Shown here: in pieces, positions 53,650 through 62,936 of the stretch
Position numbering within the stretch: the first letter of the stretch is position 1
Layout of the letters: each line of letters starts with the position of its first letter
The notes under the pieces: generated by a model
What the model saw: only the letters and a program-made list of their open reading frames with translations
What the model was told of the DNA's origin: nothing
The model's database searches: none
Translations under genes and position numbers: made by a program
Assembly (NCBI GenBank): GCA_963819735.1
Contig: CAWFXC010000001.1
Coordinates: forward strand, 2,542,001-2,606,000
Source of the DNA: CAWFXC01 sp963819735
Lineage (GTDB): Bacteria; Actinomycetota; Acidimicrobiia; IMCC26256; DASPTH01
Length of the DNA: 64,000 nucleotides
Direction: 5' to 3'

Positions 53650-56295
53650 ATGTGTGGCATTGCCGGGTTCTGGGGCGCGCCCGACGCCGCCCTCCTCGCC
53701 ACCATGACCGGCCGGATCGCCCACCGCGGGCCCGACGGCGAGGGATTCTTCGAGCACCCCCTCGCCAGCCTCGGCCACCGCCGGCTCGCCATCATCGATC
53801 CCGAGGGCGGGCACCAACCGGTCGGCACCGACGACGGGCTCGTGCAGCTCACCTACAACGGCGAGGTCTACAACTTCCGCGAGCTGCGGGCCGAGCTCGA
53901 AACCGCCGGCCACACGTTCCACACCGCCTGCGACACCGAGGTCGTCCTCCACGCGTACCTGCAGTGGGGCACCGATTGCTTCGCCCGCTTCAACGGCATG
54001 TGGGCGCTCGCCATCCTCGACCTGCGCGAGCGTGAGAATGGTTCCGCGATCGACGGCGACCGCGGCGATGCCGGGCACGGCCCGCGCCTCGTGCTCGCCC
54101 GAGACCACTTTGGCATCAAGCCGCTCTACTACGCCCGCTCCACCACCGGTCGCGTGCTGTTCGCGTCGGAGGCGAAGGCGGTGCTCGCCGATCCCGAGCT
54201 CGAGACCGCGCCCGATCGGCAATGGCTCTACGACTACCTGCTCCACGGTTTGCACGACCACAAGCCGCAGACCGCGTTCTCGGGTATCCGCGCCCTCGCC
54301 GCGGCCACCTGGGCGGTCGTCGACGCCGACGGCGTCCACGAGCAGTCCTACTGGACCCCGACCCTGAGCGCCGACGCCGCCGCCGACCCCGCGGAGTTCC
54401 GCGCCCGGTTCGAACGGTCGGTGGAACGGCGGCTCGTAGCCGACGTCGCCGCGGGCACGTGTTTGTCGGGGGGGATCGACTCGTCGTCGATCGTCGGCAT
54501 GGCGAGCACGCTGCTCACCGCGCACGTCCCCGACGCGGTGTCGCTCGGCGACCGGCTCAAGACGTTCTCGATCGTCTACGACGGCGATCCCATCGACGAG
54601 CGCGCCTACATGGATGCAGTGCTCGCCGAGGTCGATGCGGAGCCCGCGTTCGCGGAGCCCACGTCCGAACGATTCGTCGACGAGCTCGACCGCCTCGTCT
54701 GGCACCAGGACGAACCGATCGTGTCGACGGGTCCGTACGCGCAGTGGTGCGTCATGCGGCTCGCGCAACCGAAGGTCACCGTGCTGCTCAACGGGCAGGG
54801 CGGCGACGAATTGCTCGCGGGCTACGTGCCCTACCAGTACGTGTACCTGCGGGAGCTCCTGCGCGGGCGCCGCTTCGGCGCGTTCACGCGCGAGGCGTGG
54901 GAGTCGCGCGACGTGCTCAAGCCGTTGGTGAAACGAAGGCTCGCCGACCGCCGTCGCGCGCTGCCGATCAAGCCGCTGTTGCAGCCCGCGCTCTACGACG
55001 GGCTCGAGCCACCGAAGTTCCAGCGGTCGCAGGACGACCTCAAGCGCCGCCTCGTCGCCGATCTGCAGACGTTCTCGCTGCCGTCGTTGTTGCGGTACGA
55101 AGACCGCAACTCGATGGCGTTCTCGATGGAGTCGCGGCTGCCGTTCCTCGACCAGGAACTGGTCGACTGGGTGCTGCGCCTCCCGTCGTCGGCGCTCGTC
55201 GACCGGGGTTGGAGTCGGGCCATCCTGCGCGAGGGCCTGCGCGGCGTACTGATCGAGAAAGTGCGGTTGCGCCGGTGGAAGGTCGGTTTCACCACGCCCG
55301 AGACCCGCTGGCTGCGCGCCCGGCGCGCGGTCATCCAGGGGCTGTTCCGCTCGCCGCAGTTCTGCGCGCGGCCCTACTGGGACGCCGCCGCGCTGGCCGA
55401 CGCGTTCGACCGCTTCTGTGCCGGCGAGGTCGAGCCGTCGCAGATCTTCTGGCGGGCCATCAACACCGAGATCTGGCTGCGGGTGTTCTTCGAGGCCGAC
55501 GGCCGCTCACGTCACGGTGTCGCCCCCGACCTGTCGTTCACGCGCATCGGCGACGAATGGCACGCGGGGCGCAACTCGGCAGCGGCGTTCGCGCTGGATC
55601 AGTTCACGCCGCACCCGCAACGCCATCTCTTCGCGCAGTCGACCGTCGACGGCCGCGTGTACGCGCGCGCGCCGATCAAGACGCACCTGTTCCGATCGGG
55701 CGACTCCCTGCTCGACGGACTCCGCGACGCGCTCGCGGGCATCGAGCTGGCCGACGGCGACGTCGTTGCGGTCAGCGAGAAAGCGGTGTCGATCTGTCAG
55801 GGTCGGTCCTATCCGGTCGACGAGGTCCGGGTGCGCCCGATGGCGCGGGTGCTGTCGCGCTTCGTCGGCCGCACCGCGTCGGGAATCGGCCTCGGCATCC
55901 CGGCCACGATGGAGCTCGCCATCCGCGAAGCCGGCGAGGCGCGCATCCTGGGCGCCACCGCGGCCGCCGCGGTCACCAAGCCGTTCGGCGTGAAGGGCGT
56001 GTTCTACCGGGTCGCCGGCCCCGCGGTGCGGGCGATCGACGGCCCCACGCACGGCACCATCCCGCCCTACGACGGCCACGCCAAGATGGGCCCCGCCGAT
56101 CCCGACGGCGTGGCCCGCGACCTGGCCGCCGAGTTGGGCGTCGGCGTCGCCGTCATCGACGCCAACGACATCGGGGTCAACGTGCTGGGGGTGTCGGCGG
56201 GGGTCGACGCCGCGGTGGTGGAGTCGTTGTTGCGCGACAACCCGCTCGGGCAGGGCGCCCAGCAGACCCCGGTCGCGTTGCTCCGCCCGGTCTGA
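53650..56295 (+). CDS. asnB: Asparagine synthetase (glutamine-hydrolysing) fused to an F420-0:gamma-glutamyl-ligase-like domain
   Basis: 881 residues in one uninterrupted frame. Residues 1-200 are the class II amidotransferase: MCGIAGFWG (catalytic Cys2), RIAHRGPDGEGF, GHRRLAIID and LTYNGEVYNFRELR. Residues about 250-620 are the synthetase domain with the pyrophosphate loop LSGGIDSSSIVG near residue 274 and NGQGGDELLAGY. From about residue 673 a second fold begins: FRSGDSLLDGLRDALAG, ADGDVVAVSEKAVSICQGR, IGLGIPATMELAIREAG, AVTKPFGVKGVFYRVAG, AIDGPTHGTIPPYDG and VAVIDANDIGVNVLG, ending NPLGQGAQQTPVALLR. These resemble CofE-like proteins but lack the SDTFGRPWR motif of the true CofE at 20215-20925. 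Normal AsnB is about 600-650 residues. Function of the fused part is unknown. Confidence 0.88.
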   Translation: MCGIAGFWGAPDAALLATMTGRIAHRGPDGEGFFEHPLASLGHRRLAIIDPEGGHQPVGTDDGLVQLTYNGEVYNFRELRAELETAGHTFHTACDTEVVLHAYLQWGTDCFARFNGMWALAILDLRERENGSAIDGDRGDAGHGPRLVLARDHFGIKPLYYARSTTGRVLFASEAKAVLADPELETAPDRQWLYDYLLHGLHDHKPQTAFSGIRALAAATWAVVDADGVHEQSYWTPTLSADAAADPAEFRARFERSVERRLVADVAAGTCLSGGIDSSSIVGMASTLLTAHVPDAVSLGDRLKTFSIVYDGDPIDERAYMDAVLAEVDAEPAFAEPTSERFVDELDRLVWHQDEPIVSTGPYAQWCVMRLAQPKVTVLLNGQGGDELLAGYVPYQYVYLRELLRGRRFGAFTREAWESRDVLKPLVKRRLADRRRALPIKPLLQPALYDGLEPPKFQRSQDDLKRRLVADLQTFSLPSLLRYEDRNSMAFSMESRLPFLDQELVDWVLRLPSSALVDRGWSRAILREGLRGVLIEKVRLRRWKVGFTTPETRWLRARRAVIQGLFRSPQFCARPYWDAAALADAFDRFCAGEVEPSQIFWRAINTEIWLRVFFEADGRSRHGVAPDLSFTRIGDEWHAGRNSAAAFALDQFTPHPQRHLFAQSTVDGRVYARAPIKTHLFRSGDSLLDGLRDALAGIELADGDVVAVSEKAVSICQGRSYPVDEVRVRPMARVLSRFVGRTASGIGLGIPATMELAIREAGEARILGATAAAAVTKPFGVKGVFYRVAGPAVRAIDGPTHGTIPPYDGHAKMGPADPDGVARDLAAELGVGVAVIDANDIGVNVLGVSAGVDAAVVESLLRDNPLGQGAQQTPVALLRPV

Positions 56296-56345
56296 CCCGG
56301 GCGATCTGCTTCCTCTCTGACCGGCGTCGCTCAGACCGGTTTCGC

Positions 56346-56987
56346 TCAGACGGTAGGCGCGTCGAGCCCCGCCATGGTCCGGAAGTCGGCAGTCGTGTTC
56401 ACGTGCGGGAACGGTGCGTCGGGTACCGCCAGCCCGAGCGCGTGGCAGATCGGGGCCCAGCCGTCCCCGGGGTGCCAAACCACCAGCCGGTCGGGGTCGA
56501 TCGTGGCCCGCACCTCGGCGTTGTGCTGCTCGTACGCGCGCTTCGCTTCCGCTTCCTCGCCCCAGTTCGGTGTGAATCGCGTCGCGAGCATGTCGGTGGC
56601 CATCGCCATCTGCGCGCCCATCACATCGGCGTGGTCGGGCGGGATTCCACGACGGGAGATCTGGAAGATCGTCTCGTTCGCGCTCTTCCACCAGGCGTCG
56701 GCGTCGACGCGTGTCGACAACAACACGACCGCGTCGGGATAGGCCTCGCTCAGCTCCCGCCAGAACGCGGCGACCGGCCAGTCGACCGCGGCGTCGTACT
56801 CGGTCAAGAACGTGTGCCAGTCAGGGAGGTCTCCGTCGATCGCGGCGTGCCACACCGGGATGTCGTCGGGGTGCGCGAACGTCTCGCTCATGTGGTAGCA
56901 GCGTCCACCGAGGAGTTGCTCCAGCGCGAGCTTCAGGGAGTTGGTGCCGGTGCGGCCGAGTCCGGCCCCGACGACGCGTACGGCCAT
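56346..56987 (-). CDS. Sulfotransferase-family protein
   Basis: 213 residues from ATG (revcomp of 56985-56987) with an AGAGGA ribosome site. The phosphosulfate-binding loop is VVGAGLGRTGTNSLKLALEQ at residues 4-23 and VVLLSTRVDADAWWKS forms the 3'-phosphate site region. KRAYEQHNAEVRATI and LVVWHPGDGWAPICHALGL are typical of the small Sulfotransfer_4 group. Acceptor unknown. Confidence 0.85.
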   Translation of the reverse strand: MAVRVVGAGLGRTGTNSLKLALEQLLGGRCYHMSETFAHPDDIPVWHAAIDGDLPDWHTFLTEYDAAVDWPVAAFWRELSEAYPDAVVLLSTRVDADAWWKSANETIFQISRRGIPPDHADVMGAQMAMATDMLATRFTPNWGEEAEAKRAYEQHNAEVRATIDPDRLVVWHPGDGWAPICHALGLAVPDAPFPHVNTTADFRTMAGLDAPTV

Positions 56988-57210
56988 GGGTTCCTCTCGT
57001 GTCGTACCGGGCCGGGAATGTGCTCGGCGATTCTCCCCCTGATTCCCTACGCTGTCCATCAAGTCAGTGGGTATTGACGCCCGCACATCGCGGCCGGAAC
57101 CATCGAGCCGCACGCGCAGCTACCCTGCGCCCTGCCACGGGATTTCGGCCCTATGGGTTTGCGGCGGTGGCGTACCGACCGACAGCGCACGAAACGACAG
57201 GGGAGTTCAG

Positions 57211-58272
57211 GTGAGTGCAGCGGAGGCGCCCCGAGGTGGTCGCGGTCCCGACCGGCGCGGCGGCAATCGGCGTCGGGGGAGCGGCGGGGGCCGGGCCGGA
57301 AGTGCCGCGGGCTCGACGCGCGCGTCGAACGACGACCGCGCGGGCACCGGAGCACGCAAGAAGGTCAACCCCCGCATCCAGATCGGCACCGTCGTGTTGC
57401 CGGCCGACGTGCTCGAGCGGATGAAGCACTCGCGCATCGTCGAGGTCGACGCGTCGGGCGAGCCGCTCACCGAGCGCGTCGCCGGCCCCTGGCTGGAGCG
57501 CACGCCGGAGAACGCCGTCATCGACGTTCGCGCCCACCGGCTGCTCACCCATCACGCGGCACCGATCGAGTCGTTGTGGCCCGAGGTGCGCGACACGCTC
57601 ACGCCCGCGTTGCGCGAACGGCGTCAGATCTACGCCGAGGATCTTCCCGCGCGTTCGCTCGACGCCGCGCTCGAGCGGTTCCTCGTATCGATCGCGCCGC
57701 TCCGCGAGTTCAAGAAGCTGGGTTCGGTCGTGTTCCCGTTCCCGTCCTACTTCCAGCCGGGCGCGCGCGCGCTCGAGTACCTCGAGTGGCTCCGCGGCCG
57801 CAGCGGGGATCTCCCGATGGCGATCGAGCTGCGTCATCGCGACTGGGTCGCGGGCAAGCAGCGCGACGCGACGATGCAGTTCCTCACCGACCACCAGTTC
57901 TCGTACGTGTGCGTCGACGTGCCGCCGGGCTTCGAGAGCTCGTTGCCTCCGCTCACCGTCGCCACCACCGACACCGCGTTCGTCCACTTCCACGGCCGCA
58001 ACGCCGACGCGTGGGAGCGCGACGCCGACGCCGGCGACGACCGCTTCCCCTACGACTACCGCGACGGCGACCTCGAGCCCTGGGTCCCGCGGCTGGAGAA
58101 GTTGGCCGGTACCGCCAAGTCGGTGCACGTGATGTTCTCGGGCCGCAACACCGACGCCGCGGTGCGCAACGCCCGCCTCCTGGTGCGTGTCCTGAGCGGG
58201 GAGCCGGCGCCGGCGCGGAAGCCGCCGCCCTCGGGCGCGCCCAAGAAGCGCCGCCCGCCGCGACCACGCTGA
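57211..58272 (+). CDS. DUF72-family protein
   Basis: 353 residues from GTG 57211, set by GGGGAG 6 nt upstream; the open frame before it is not protein-like. A Gly/Arg-rich 50-residue start is followed by a TIM-barrel-like domain with FKKLGSVVFPFPSYFQPG, MAIELRHRDWVAG, VCVDVPPGFESSLPP and FVHFHGRNADAW, the DUF72 pattern. Near the end, SVHVMFSGRNTDAAVRNA replaces the usual FNNH motif. The family is widespread and uncharacterised. Lys/Arg/Pro-rich tail. Confidence 0.8.
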   Translation: MSAAEAPRGGRGPDRRGGNRRRGSGGGRAGSAAGSTRASNDDRAGTGARKKVNPRIQIGTVVLPADVLERMKHSRIVEVDASGEPLTERVAGPWLERTPENAVIDVRAHRLLTHHAAPIESLWPEVRDTLTPALRERRQIYAEDLPARSLDAALERFLVSIAPLREFKKLGSVVFPFPSYFQPGARALEYLEWLRGRSGDLPMAIELRHRDWVAGKQRDATMQFLTDHQFSYVCVDVPPGFESSLPPLTVATTDTAFVHFHGRNADAWERDADAGDDRFPYDYRDGDLEPWVPRLEKLAGTAKSVHVMFSGRNTDAAVRNARLLVRVLSGEPAPARKPPPSGAPKKRRPPRPR

Positions 58273-58284
58273 ACCGCGCTCGGA

Positions 58285-59132
58285 TCAGGCGGGGTCGGCT
58301 CCGGTGGTGCCCCGCCCGGTGCCGAGGTCCATCTCTTCCTGCGTGAGGGCCTCCGCCGGCGGCACCGCCTCGACGTGGACCTCACGCACCCACATCTCCG
58401 GCGGTGCGGCGGCGACCCCCGCCACCACGCCCGCGGCCTGCTCGACGGGCACGAAGGCGAAGTTGCGCAACGCGCCCGTCGCCCGCCAGTGCTCGACCGC
58501 CCGTTGCGCGACCACCGGGTCGAGCTGGGCCCCGATCTCGCTCTCCACCGCACCGACCCGCACGATCGTGGTGCGGATCCCGGTGCCCTCGAGCTCGATC
58601 TGCATCCCCGCGCGAGCGCGTCGAGGCCCGACTTGGCGACGCCGTAGAGCACCTGCTCGGGCCAGGGTTGTCCGGCCGCCGACGACGAGATGAAGATCAC
58701 GTCGCCGGCGGACTGGCGGTCGAGCAGGCGTTGGACGACCCACCGGGTCACGTAGAACGCGCCCGCCAGGTTGGTGTCGAGCACGTTGCGGATCTCTTCG
58801 GACGTCGTGTCCACGATCCACCCGATGTGCGTGATGCCCGCGTTGTTCACCAGCACGTCGATGGGGCCGAGCGCGTCCTCGCAACCCTGGAGGAACTCCT
58901 CCACCGATTCCGGTGACCGCACGTCGAGCGGCGCCGCGAACACACGCGCGCCGCGGCGCTCGACCTCCGCCGCGGTCTCGGCCAGCCGGTCGGCGCGCCG
59001 GGCACCGATGCCGACGGCCCAGCCGAGGTCGGCGAGCGCGATGGCGATCGCCTTGCCGATGCCCGACGACGCGCCGGTCACGACCGCGGTGCGTTCGGTC
59101 GTGTTGCGTTCGGTCGTGGTGCGTTCGGTCAC
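58285..59132 (-). CDS. Short-chain dehydrogenase/reductase, with an apparent frameshift
   Basis: Classical SDR: AVVTGASSGIGKAIAIALA at the cofactor site, VLVNNAGITHIG, and the catalytic FISSSAAGQ with YGVAKSGLDALARG. The GTG start overlaps the upstream stop (GTGA). The frame breaks near 58605 after ALARG; adding one G to a GGGG run restores MQIELEGTGIRTTIVRVGAV and a full-length protein of about 282 residues. The N-terminus repeats TTERNTTER from a small nucleotide repeat. Substrate unknown; operon with the VOC gene. Confidence 0.82.
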
Positions 59133-59512
59133 GGTGCTCCCCGGTCCGGCGCGTGGCACACCGCTTCGACGTTGTTGCCGTCGGGATCGCGGACGAAGGC
59201 GCCGTAGTAATCGGGGTGGTACTCGGGCCACACCCGGGGGGCGTGCAGTACCTCGGCCCCCGCGGCCACCGAGGCGGTGAAGAACGTGTCGACCGCGTCA
59301 CGGTCGGGGGCCACGAACGCGATGTGGACCTCCCGGTTCTCCTCGCCCGTGGTCAGCGGGCCGATCCAGAACGAGGGCTTGCCCGCGGTGCCGAATCCCA
59401 CCACCGGCCCGAACTCCATGATCCGCGCCGCACCGAGGGGCGCGAGCACCCGGTCGTAGAACGTGCCACTGATCTCGGGATCCGCACACTGGATCGACAG
59501 GTGGTCGAGCAC
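59129..59512 (-). CDS. VOC-family (glyoxalase-like) protein
   Basis: 127 residues from GTG 59512. LDHLSIQCADPEISGTFYDRVLAPLG and YGAFVRDPDGNNVEAVCH carry the two beta-alpha-beta modules and the metal ligands His and Glu of the vicinal oxygen chelate fold. Function may be dioxygenase, isomerase or resistance. The stop overlaps the SDR start, so both are translated together. Confidence 0.85.
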   Translation of the reverse strand: MLDHLSIQCADPEISGTFYDRVLAPLGAARIMEFGPVVGFGTAGKPSFWIGPLTTGEENREVHIAFVAPDRDAVDTFFTASVAAGAEVLHAPRVWPEYHPDYYGAFVRDPDGNNVEAVCHAPDRGAP

Positions 59513-59552
59513 GGGCGAGATCCTAGAGTGACCGCGACCCGGAGGTGACACG

Positions 59553-59990
59553 ATGACGACGCTCGACGATGTCGTGGAGCTGGCGCGGCAGGAGAGCTTC
59601 CTCGCCGTCGTAGCCACGCTCCGCGAAGACCACACGATCCAATCGTCGGTCGTGAACGCCGGTGTGCTCACGCACCCGGGACGCGCCGAGGCGGTCGTCG
59701 GCTTCGTCACCTACGGGCCGGCCAAGCTGCGCAACCTGCGCCTCCGCCCCCAGATCACGGTCACCTACCGGTCGAGTTGGCAGTGGGCGGCGGTGGAGGG
59801 CCGGGCCGAGATCATCGGGCCCGACGACCCGGGCCCCGGCGTCGACGGTGAACGCCTCCGGCTCCTGCTGCGCGAAGTGTTCGTGGCCGCCGGCGGCACG
59901 CACGACGACTGGGACTCGTACGACCGCACGATGGCGGAACAGCGCCGCGCCGTCGTGCTGGTGAAGCCGGATCGCCTCTACTCCAATTGA
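59553..59990 (+). CDS. PPOX-class F420-dependent oxidoreductase-like protein
   Basis: 145 residues. Split-barrel flavin fold with ESFLAVVATLREDHTIQSSVVN, FVTYGPAKLRNLRLRPQITV and WAAVEGRAEIIGPDD. This length and pattern match the F420-dependent branch of the pyridoxamine oxidase-like family in actinobacteria. An AGGAG-like CGGAGGT site precedes the ATG. Its end overlaps the opposite methyltransferase gene by 13 bp. Confidence 0.83.
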   Translation: MTTLDDVVELARQESFLAVVATLREDHTIQSSVVNAGVLTHPGRAEAVVGFVTYGPAKLRNLRLRPQITVTYRSSWQWAAVEGRAEIIGPDDPGPGVDGERLRLLLREVFVAAGGTHDDWDSYDRTMAEQRRAVVLVKPDRLYSN

Positions 59991-61408
59991 GCCGCGGTCC
60001 AGAATCCCGGCTGCGGGCGCTTGGTGCACCCGCCGGCCGCGTAGCGTGCCAGCCGCGCCCGGTCGTCGTCGGTGAGCAACTCGATCGCATCGAAGAACGC
60101 GGCCGGCCCCGCGGCGCGCAACGCGGTGTCGCCTTCGCTGGCCCGACGCGGGAGATGGGTAGTGAGGAACACCAGCGGAATGCCGTCGGCGATCTGCTCG
60201 CGCAGCGCGTTGGCGCGCCCCAACGCCTTCCACACCGCATCGGTGCGTTGCAGCCCGCCGCGGTGCGACTTGAACGCCCCGGAGACGTCGAAGTACCACT
60301 GGTTGCCGTTCGCGTCGGTGGCGATGAAGTTGATGGTCACGCCGGTCTTGCGGATGCGCCGATTCGTGTCGGTGATCGCGAAACCGGCGGCCTCGAGCAC
60401 CTCGGCGGCGAGCTTGGGCGCCGCTTTGCCCTCGGCGGCGGCCCGGGCCCCGAACGCGCCCGCTTCCTCCGCCTCCTGTGCTGCGGGCGCGGCGTGCTCG
60501 ACGACCTCGGCCACGCGGCGCCGCGCGATCTCGACGTAGGCGGGGTCGAGGTCGTAGCCGACGTAGCGGCGACCCAGGCCGGCGGCGGCGACCAGCGCCG
60601 AGCCGCTGCCCATGAACGGATCGAGCACGAGGTCGTCCTCGAAGGTGTAGAGGCGGATCAGCTGCTCGGGCAGCTCGACGGGGAACGGGGCCGGGTGGCC
60701 GACGCGTCGCGCGCTCTCGGGCGGGATGTCCCACAGATCGAGGGTGAGGGCCATGAAGTCCTCGGTCATCACCGTGTTCTTGTGGGGGAGACCCTCGGCC
60801 GCCCGTTGTTTCACCGACCGCGCACGGTCGAACCGACCCTTGCTCGCGATCACCACCCGCTCGGTGATGTCGCGCAGCACCGGGTTCGTCGCGCTGCGGA
60901 ACGATCCCCACGCGCACGATCCGGTCGCGCCTTCGCCCTTCTGCCAGATGAGCTCACCGCGCAACAGCAGTCCGAGATCGTCTTGCAGGATCTTGATCAC
61001 GTCGGCCGACAGGCTGCGGTACGGCTTGCGTCCCAGGTTGGCGACGTTCACCGCGATGCGTCCACCGGGCTCGAGCTTCCGCGCGCACTCGGCGAACACG
61101 TCGCGGAGCAGATCGAGGTACTCGAGGTACGACGACGGCACGCCTTCGCGTTCGAGCTCCTCCTCGTACTGCTTCCCCGCGAAGTAGGGAGGTGACGTGA
61201 CCACGAGTGCAACCGAGCCGTCGGCGATCGTCGTCATCGCGCGGGCGTCGCCGCACACGAACGGCTCGGCCACCGGCTCCGGCGCGGGGACCGTCGACTC
61301 GGTGGACAGCTCCGGGGCGTGGAATCGCTCGTAGAACCCGGACGCGTCGTGGTTCTCCCGCCGGGACACCCCGAAGTTCGACGTGGTCGTCCCGCGCCGT
61401 TCCTGCAT
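59978..61408 (-). CDS. Site-specific DNA methyltransferase with an additional C-terminal domain
   Basis: 476 residues. The N4/N6 amino-methyltransferase core has motif IV as TSPPYFAG near residue 71, motif X/I as DLVLDPFMGSGSALVAA near 270 with GYDLDPAYVEIARRR, which is the permuted beta-class order. After residue about 320 a separate domain begins: KLAAEVLEAAGFAITDTNRR, GVTINFIATDANGNQWYFDV, SGAFKSHRGGLQRTD and IPLVFLTTHLPRR. That helix-strand-strand pattern is reminiscent of restriction-endonuclease-like folds, but I cannot place a full PD-(D/E)xK triad. No separate restriction gene is nearby, so this may be an orphan methyltransferase. Confidence 0.87.
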   Translation of the reverse strand: MQERRGTTTSNFGVSRRENHDASGFYERFHAPELSTESTVPAPEPVAEPFVCGDARAMTTIADGSVALVVTSPPYFAGKQYEEELEREGVPSSYLEYLDLLRDVFAECARKLEPGGRIAVNVANLGRKPYRSLSADVIKILQDDLGLLLRGELIWQKGEGATGSCAWGSFRSATNPVLRDITERVVIASKGRFDRARSVKQRAAEGLPHKNTVMTEDFMALTLDLWDIPPESARRVGHPAPFPVELPEQLIRLYTFEDDLVLDPFMGSGSALVAAAGLGRRYVGYDLDPAYVEIARRRVAEVVEHAAPAAQEAEEAGAFGARAAAEGKAAPKLAAEVLEAAGFAITDTNRRIRKTGVTINFIATDANGNQWYFDVSGAFKSHRGGLQRTDAVWKALGRANALREQIADGIPLVFLTTHLPRRASEGDTALRAAGPAAFFDAIELLTDDDRARLARYAAGGCTKRPQPGFWTAAQLE

Positions 61409-61432
61409 CGCAGCCCTTCCGCTCCCCGGACC

Positions 61433-62830
61433 CTACGCGTCGGGAGCGTAGCGGGCGGGGAACGCGGTCACCGAACGTACGTTCGTTTCCCCGGCGACCG
61501 CGAGCAGGGTGTCGTACCGTCGCTGCACGTCGCGGCGGTCGGACGGTTCGGGTACCGACTCGACGCAGGAGTGCAGGATCATCTCCGCCTGCGCGAGGAC
61601 GACGCCGCGTTGCGCGTCTGACGTCGTGTACTCGGCGATCTTGGTGAGCGCCTCGAGCTGGCGGATCATCACCGCCGGCATGGCGCGACTCGCCTGGCGG
61701 ATCTTGTCGAACGCGCGTCCGACGAGCCGGTCGTAGCGCATCTCCGCTGCGATCACCCGCACCGCGCCGCCGCGGTCGCGGTGGACGTCGGACGGGCGCC
61801 ACCGGGCCGAGATCCGGCACAGCGCGTCCGAAAGCCAGTCGACGCACGTCAGTGCGCTGAAGGTGTCGTTGACCGCCGGTGACAGCGCGCGGATCGCGAT
61901 CTCGACCAGCTGGTCGATCGCGAACGAGAGGTCCTGGGTGAGCGTCCGCTGCGGCCCGGTGACGTGCGAGTGATCGAGTGCGCGCGCGACCGCACCCGCG
62001 GCCTCGGGTGGCCAGACGGTGGCGAGGGGGAGTCCTTCGACGAGGAAGTGGCCGGGTCGATACAGGAGCCGGATCACCGCGTCGGCCTTCAGCGCGATGT
62101 CGACCAGCTCGTCGTAGCCGACGAAGCGCAGGTACCCGCTCTGCGTCGCGGGCACGAGCGCTCCCGACTCCTCGATCCGGATGAGCAGCTCGGTGGGCGA
62201 GAGCCCCGTCTCACGCTCGACCGTGGCCGAGCGCTGATCGGACTCCGCCACTTCCGCGTCGATCGCCCCCGAGAGTTCGGCGGCGATGCTCGCGATCACC
62301 TCGGGGAGCTGGATCGACTTGGCGACGTGGTGGATGAAGTAGATGAGCACGCCCAGGTCCACCAGCACGAGGAGGATCGCGACTGTGATCGAGAGGTGGG
62401 GGACGAAGTCGCCCCCAGCGCCGTTCGACACCGAGCCGAGCGCGAGCACCGAGAACACGAACGTGGCCACGAAGGTGCCCAGGGTGATCTGGGTGCCGAG
62501 GTCGCGGACGAAGTTGCGCAGCATGCGCGGGCCGAACTGGGTCGACGCCAAAGTCAGCGCGACGATCGTGATCGAGAACACGAGCCCCACGACGGTGATG
62601 ACGGCGGCCGCGATCCCGATCAGGGTCTGGCGGGCGGCGTCGGCCGAACCGTTGTTGACCCAGGATGGCAGGGTGATGTCACCGCGGTAGGCGGCCCGGT
62701 CGATCGCGTACGTCGCGATGAAGAGCAGAACCGCGAGCGCGACTTCGACCGTCGGGATGACCCACAGGGTTGTGCGCAACGACTCGCGTCGCCACGCCGC
62801 CATGCGGGGAAGTCGTAGCTGCACGGGCAC
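61433..62830 (-). CDS. DUF2254 membrane protein
   Basis: 465 residues; GTG 62830 is used, with ATG 62803 as an alternative. Four helices in the first 170 residues (TTLWVIPTVEVALAVLLFIATY, TLIGIAAAVITVVGLVFSITIVAL, TLGTFVATFVFSVLALG, LSITVAILLVLVDLGVLIYFI) precede a cytoplasmic domain with YLRFVGYDELVDIALKAD and ALSPAVNDTFSALTCVDWL, the DUF2254 signature. The family is unstudied; ion-channel or osmotic roles have been guessed only. Divergent from the phosphoesterase. Confidence 0.87.
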   Translation of the reverse strand: MPVQLRLPRMAAWRRESLRTTLWVIPTVEVALAVLLFIATYAIDRAAYRGDITLPSWVNNGSADAARQTLIGIAAAVITVVGLVFSITIVALTLASTQFGPRMLRNFVRDLGTQITLGTFVATFVFSVLALGSVSNGAGGDFVPHLSITVAILLVLVDLGVLIYFIHHVAKSIQLPEVIASIAAELSGAIDAEVAESDQRSATVERETGLSPTELLIRIEESGALVPATQSGYLRFVGYDELVDIALKADAVIRLLYRPGHFLVEGLPLATVWPPEAAGAVARALDHSHVTGPQRTLTQDLSFAIDQLVEIAIRALSPAVNDTFSALTCVDWLSDALCRISARWRPSDVHRDRGGAVRVIAAEMRYDRLVGRAFDKIRQASRAMPAVMIRQLEALTKIAEYTTSDAQRGVVLAQAEMILHSCVESVPEPSDRRDVQRRYDTLLAVAGETNVRSVTAFPARYAPDA

Positions 62831-62922
62831 TCCTCGAACACAGACGGAACGATCGTGCCGACCAGACTTCCCGGCTCACCCGATCGAGATCATAGGCGGC
62901 TCCCGTCCCCGACCGGTCCCGA

Positions 62923-62928
62923 TAGCAT
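62923..62928 (+). promoter_or_regulatory. -10 box TAGCAT of the metallophosphoesterase gene
   Basis: TAGCAT lies 8 nt before ATG 62937 and excludes the open frame that extends upstream. Confidence 0.45.
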
Positions 62929-62936
62929 CGCCGCCC

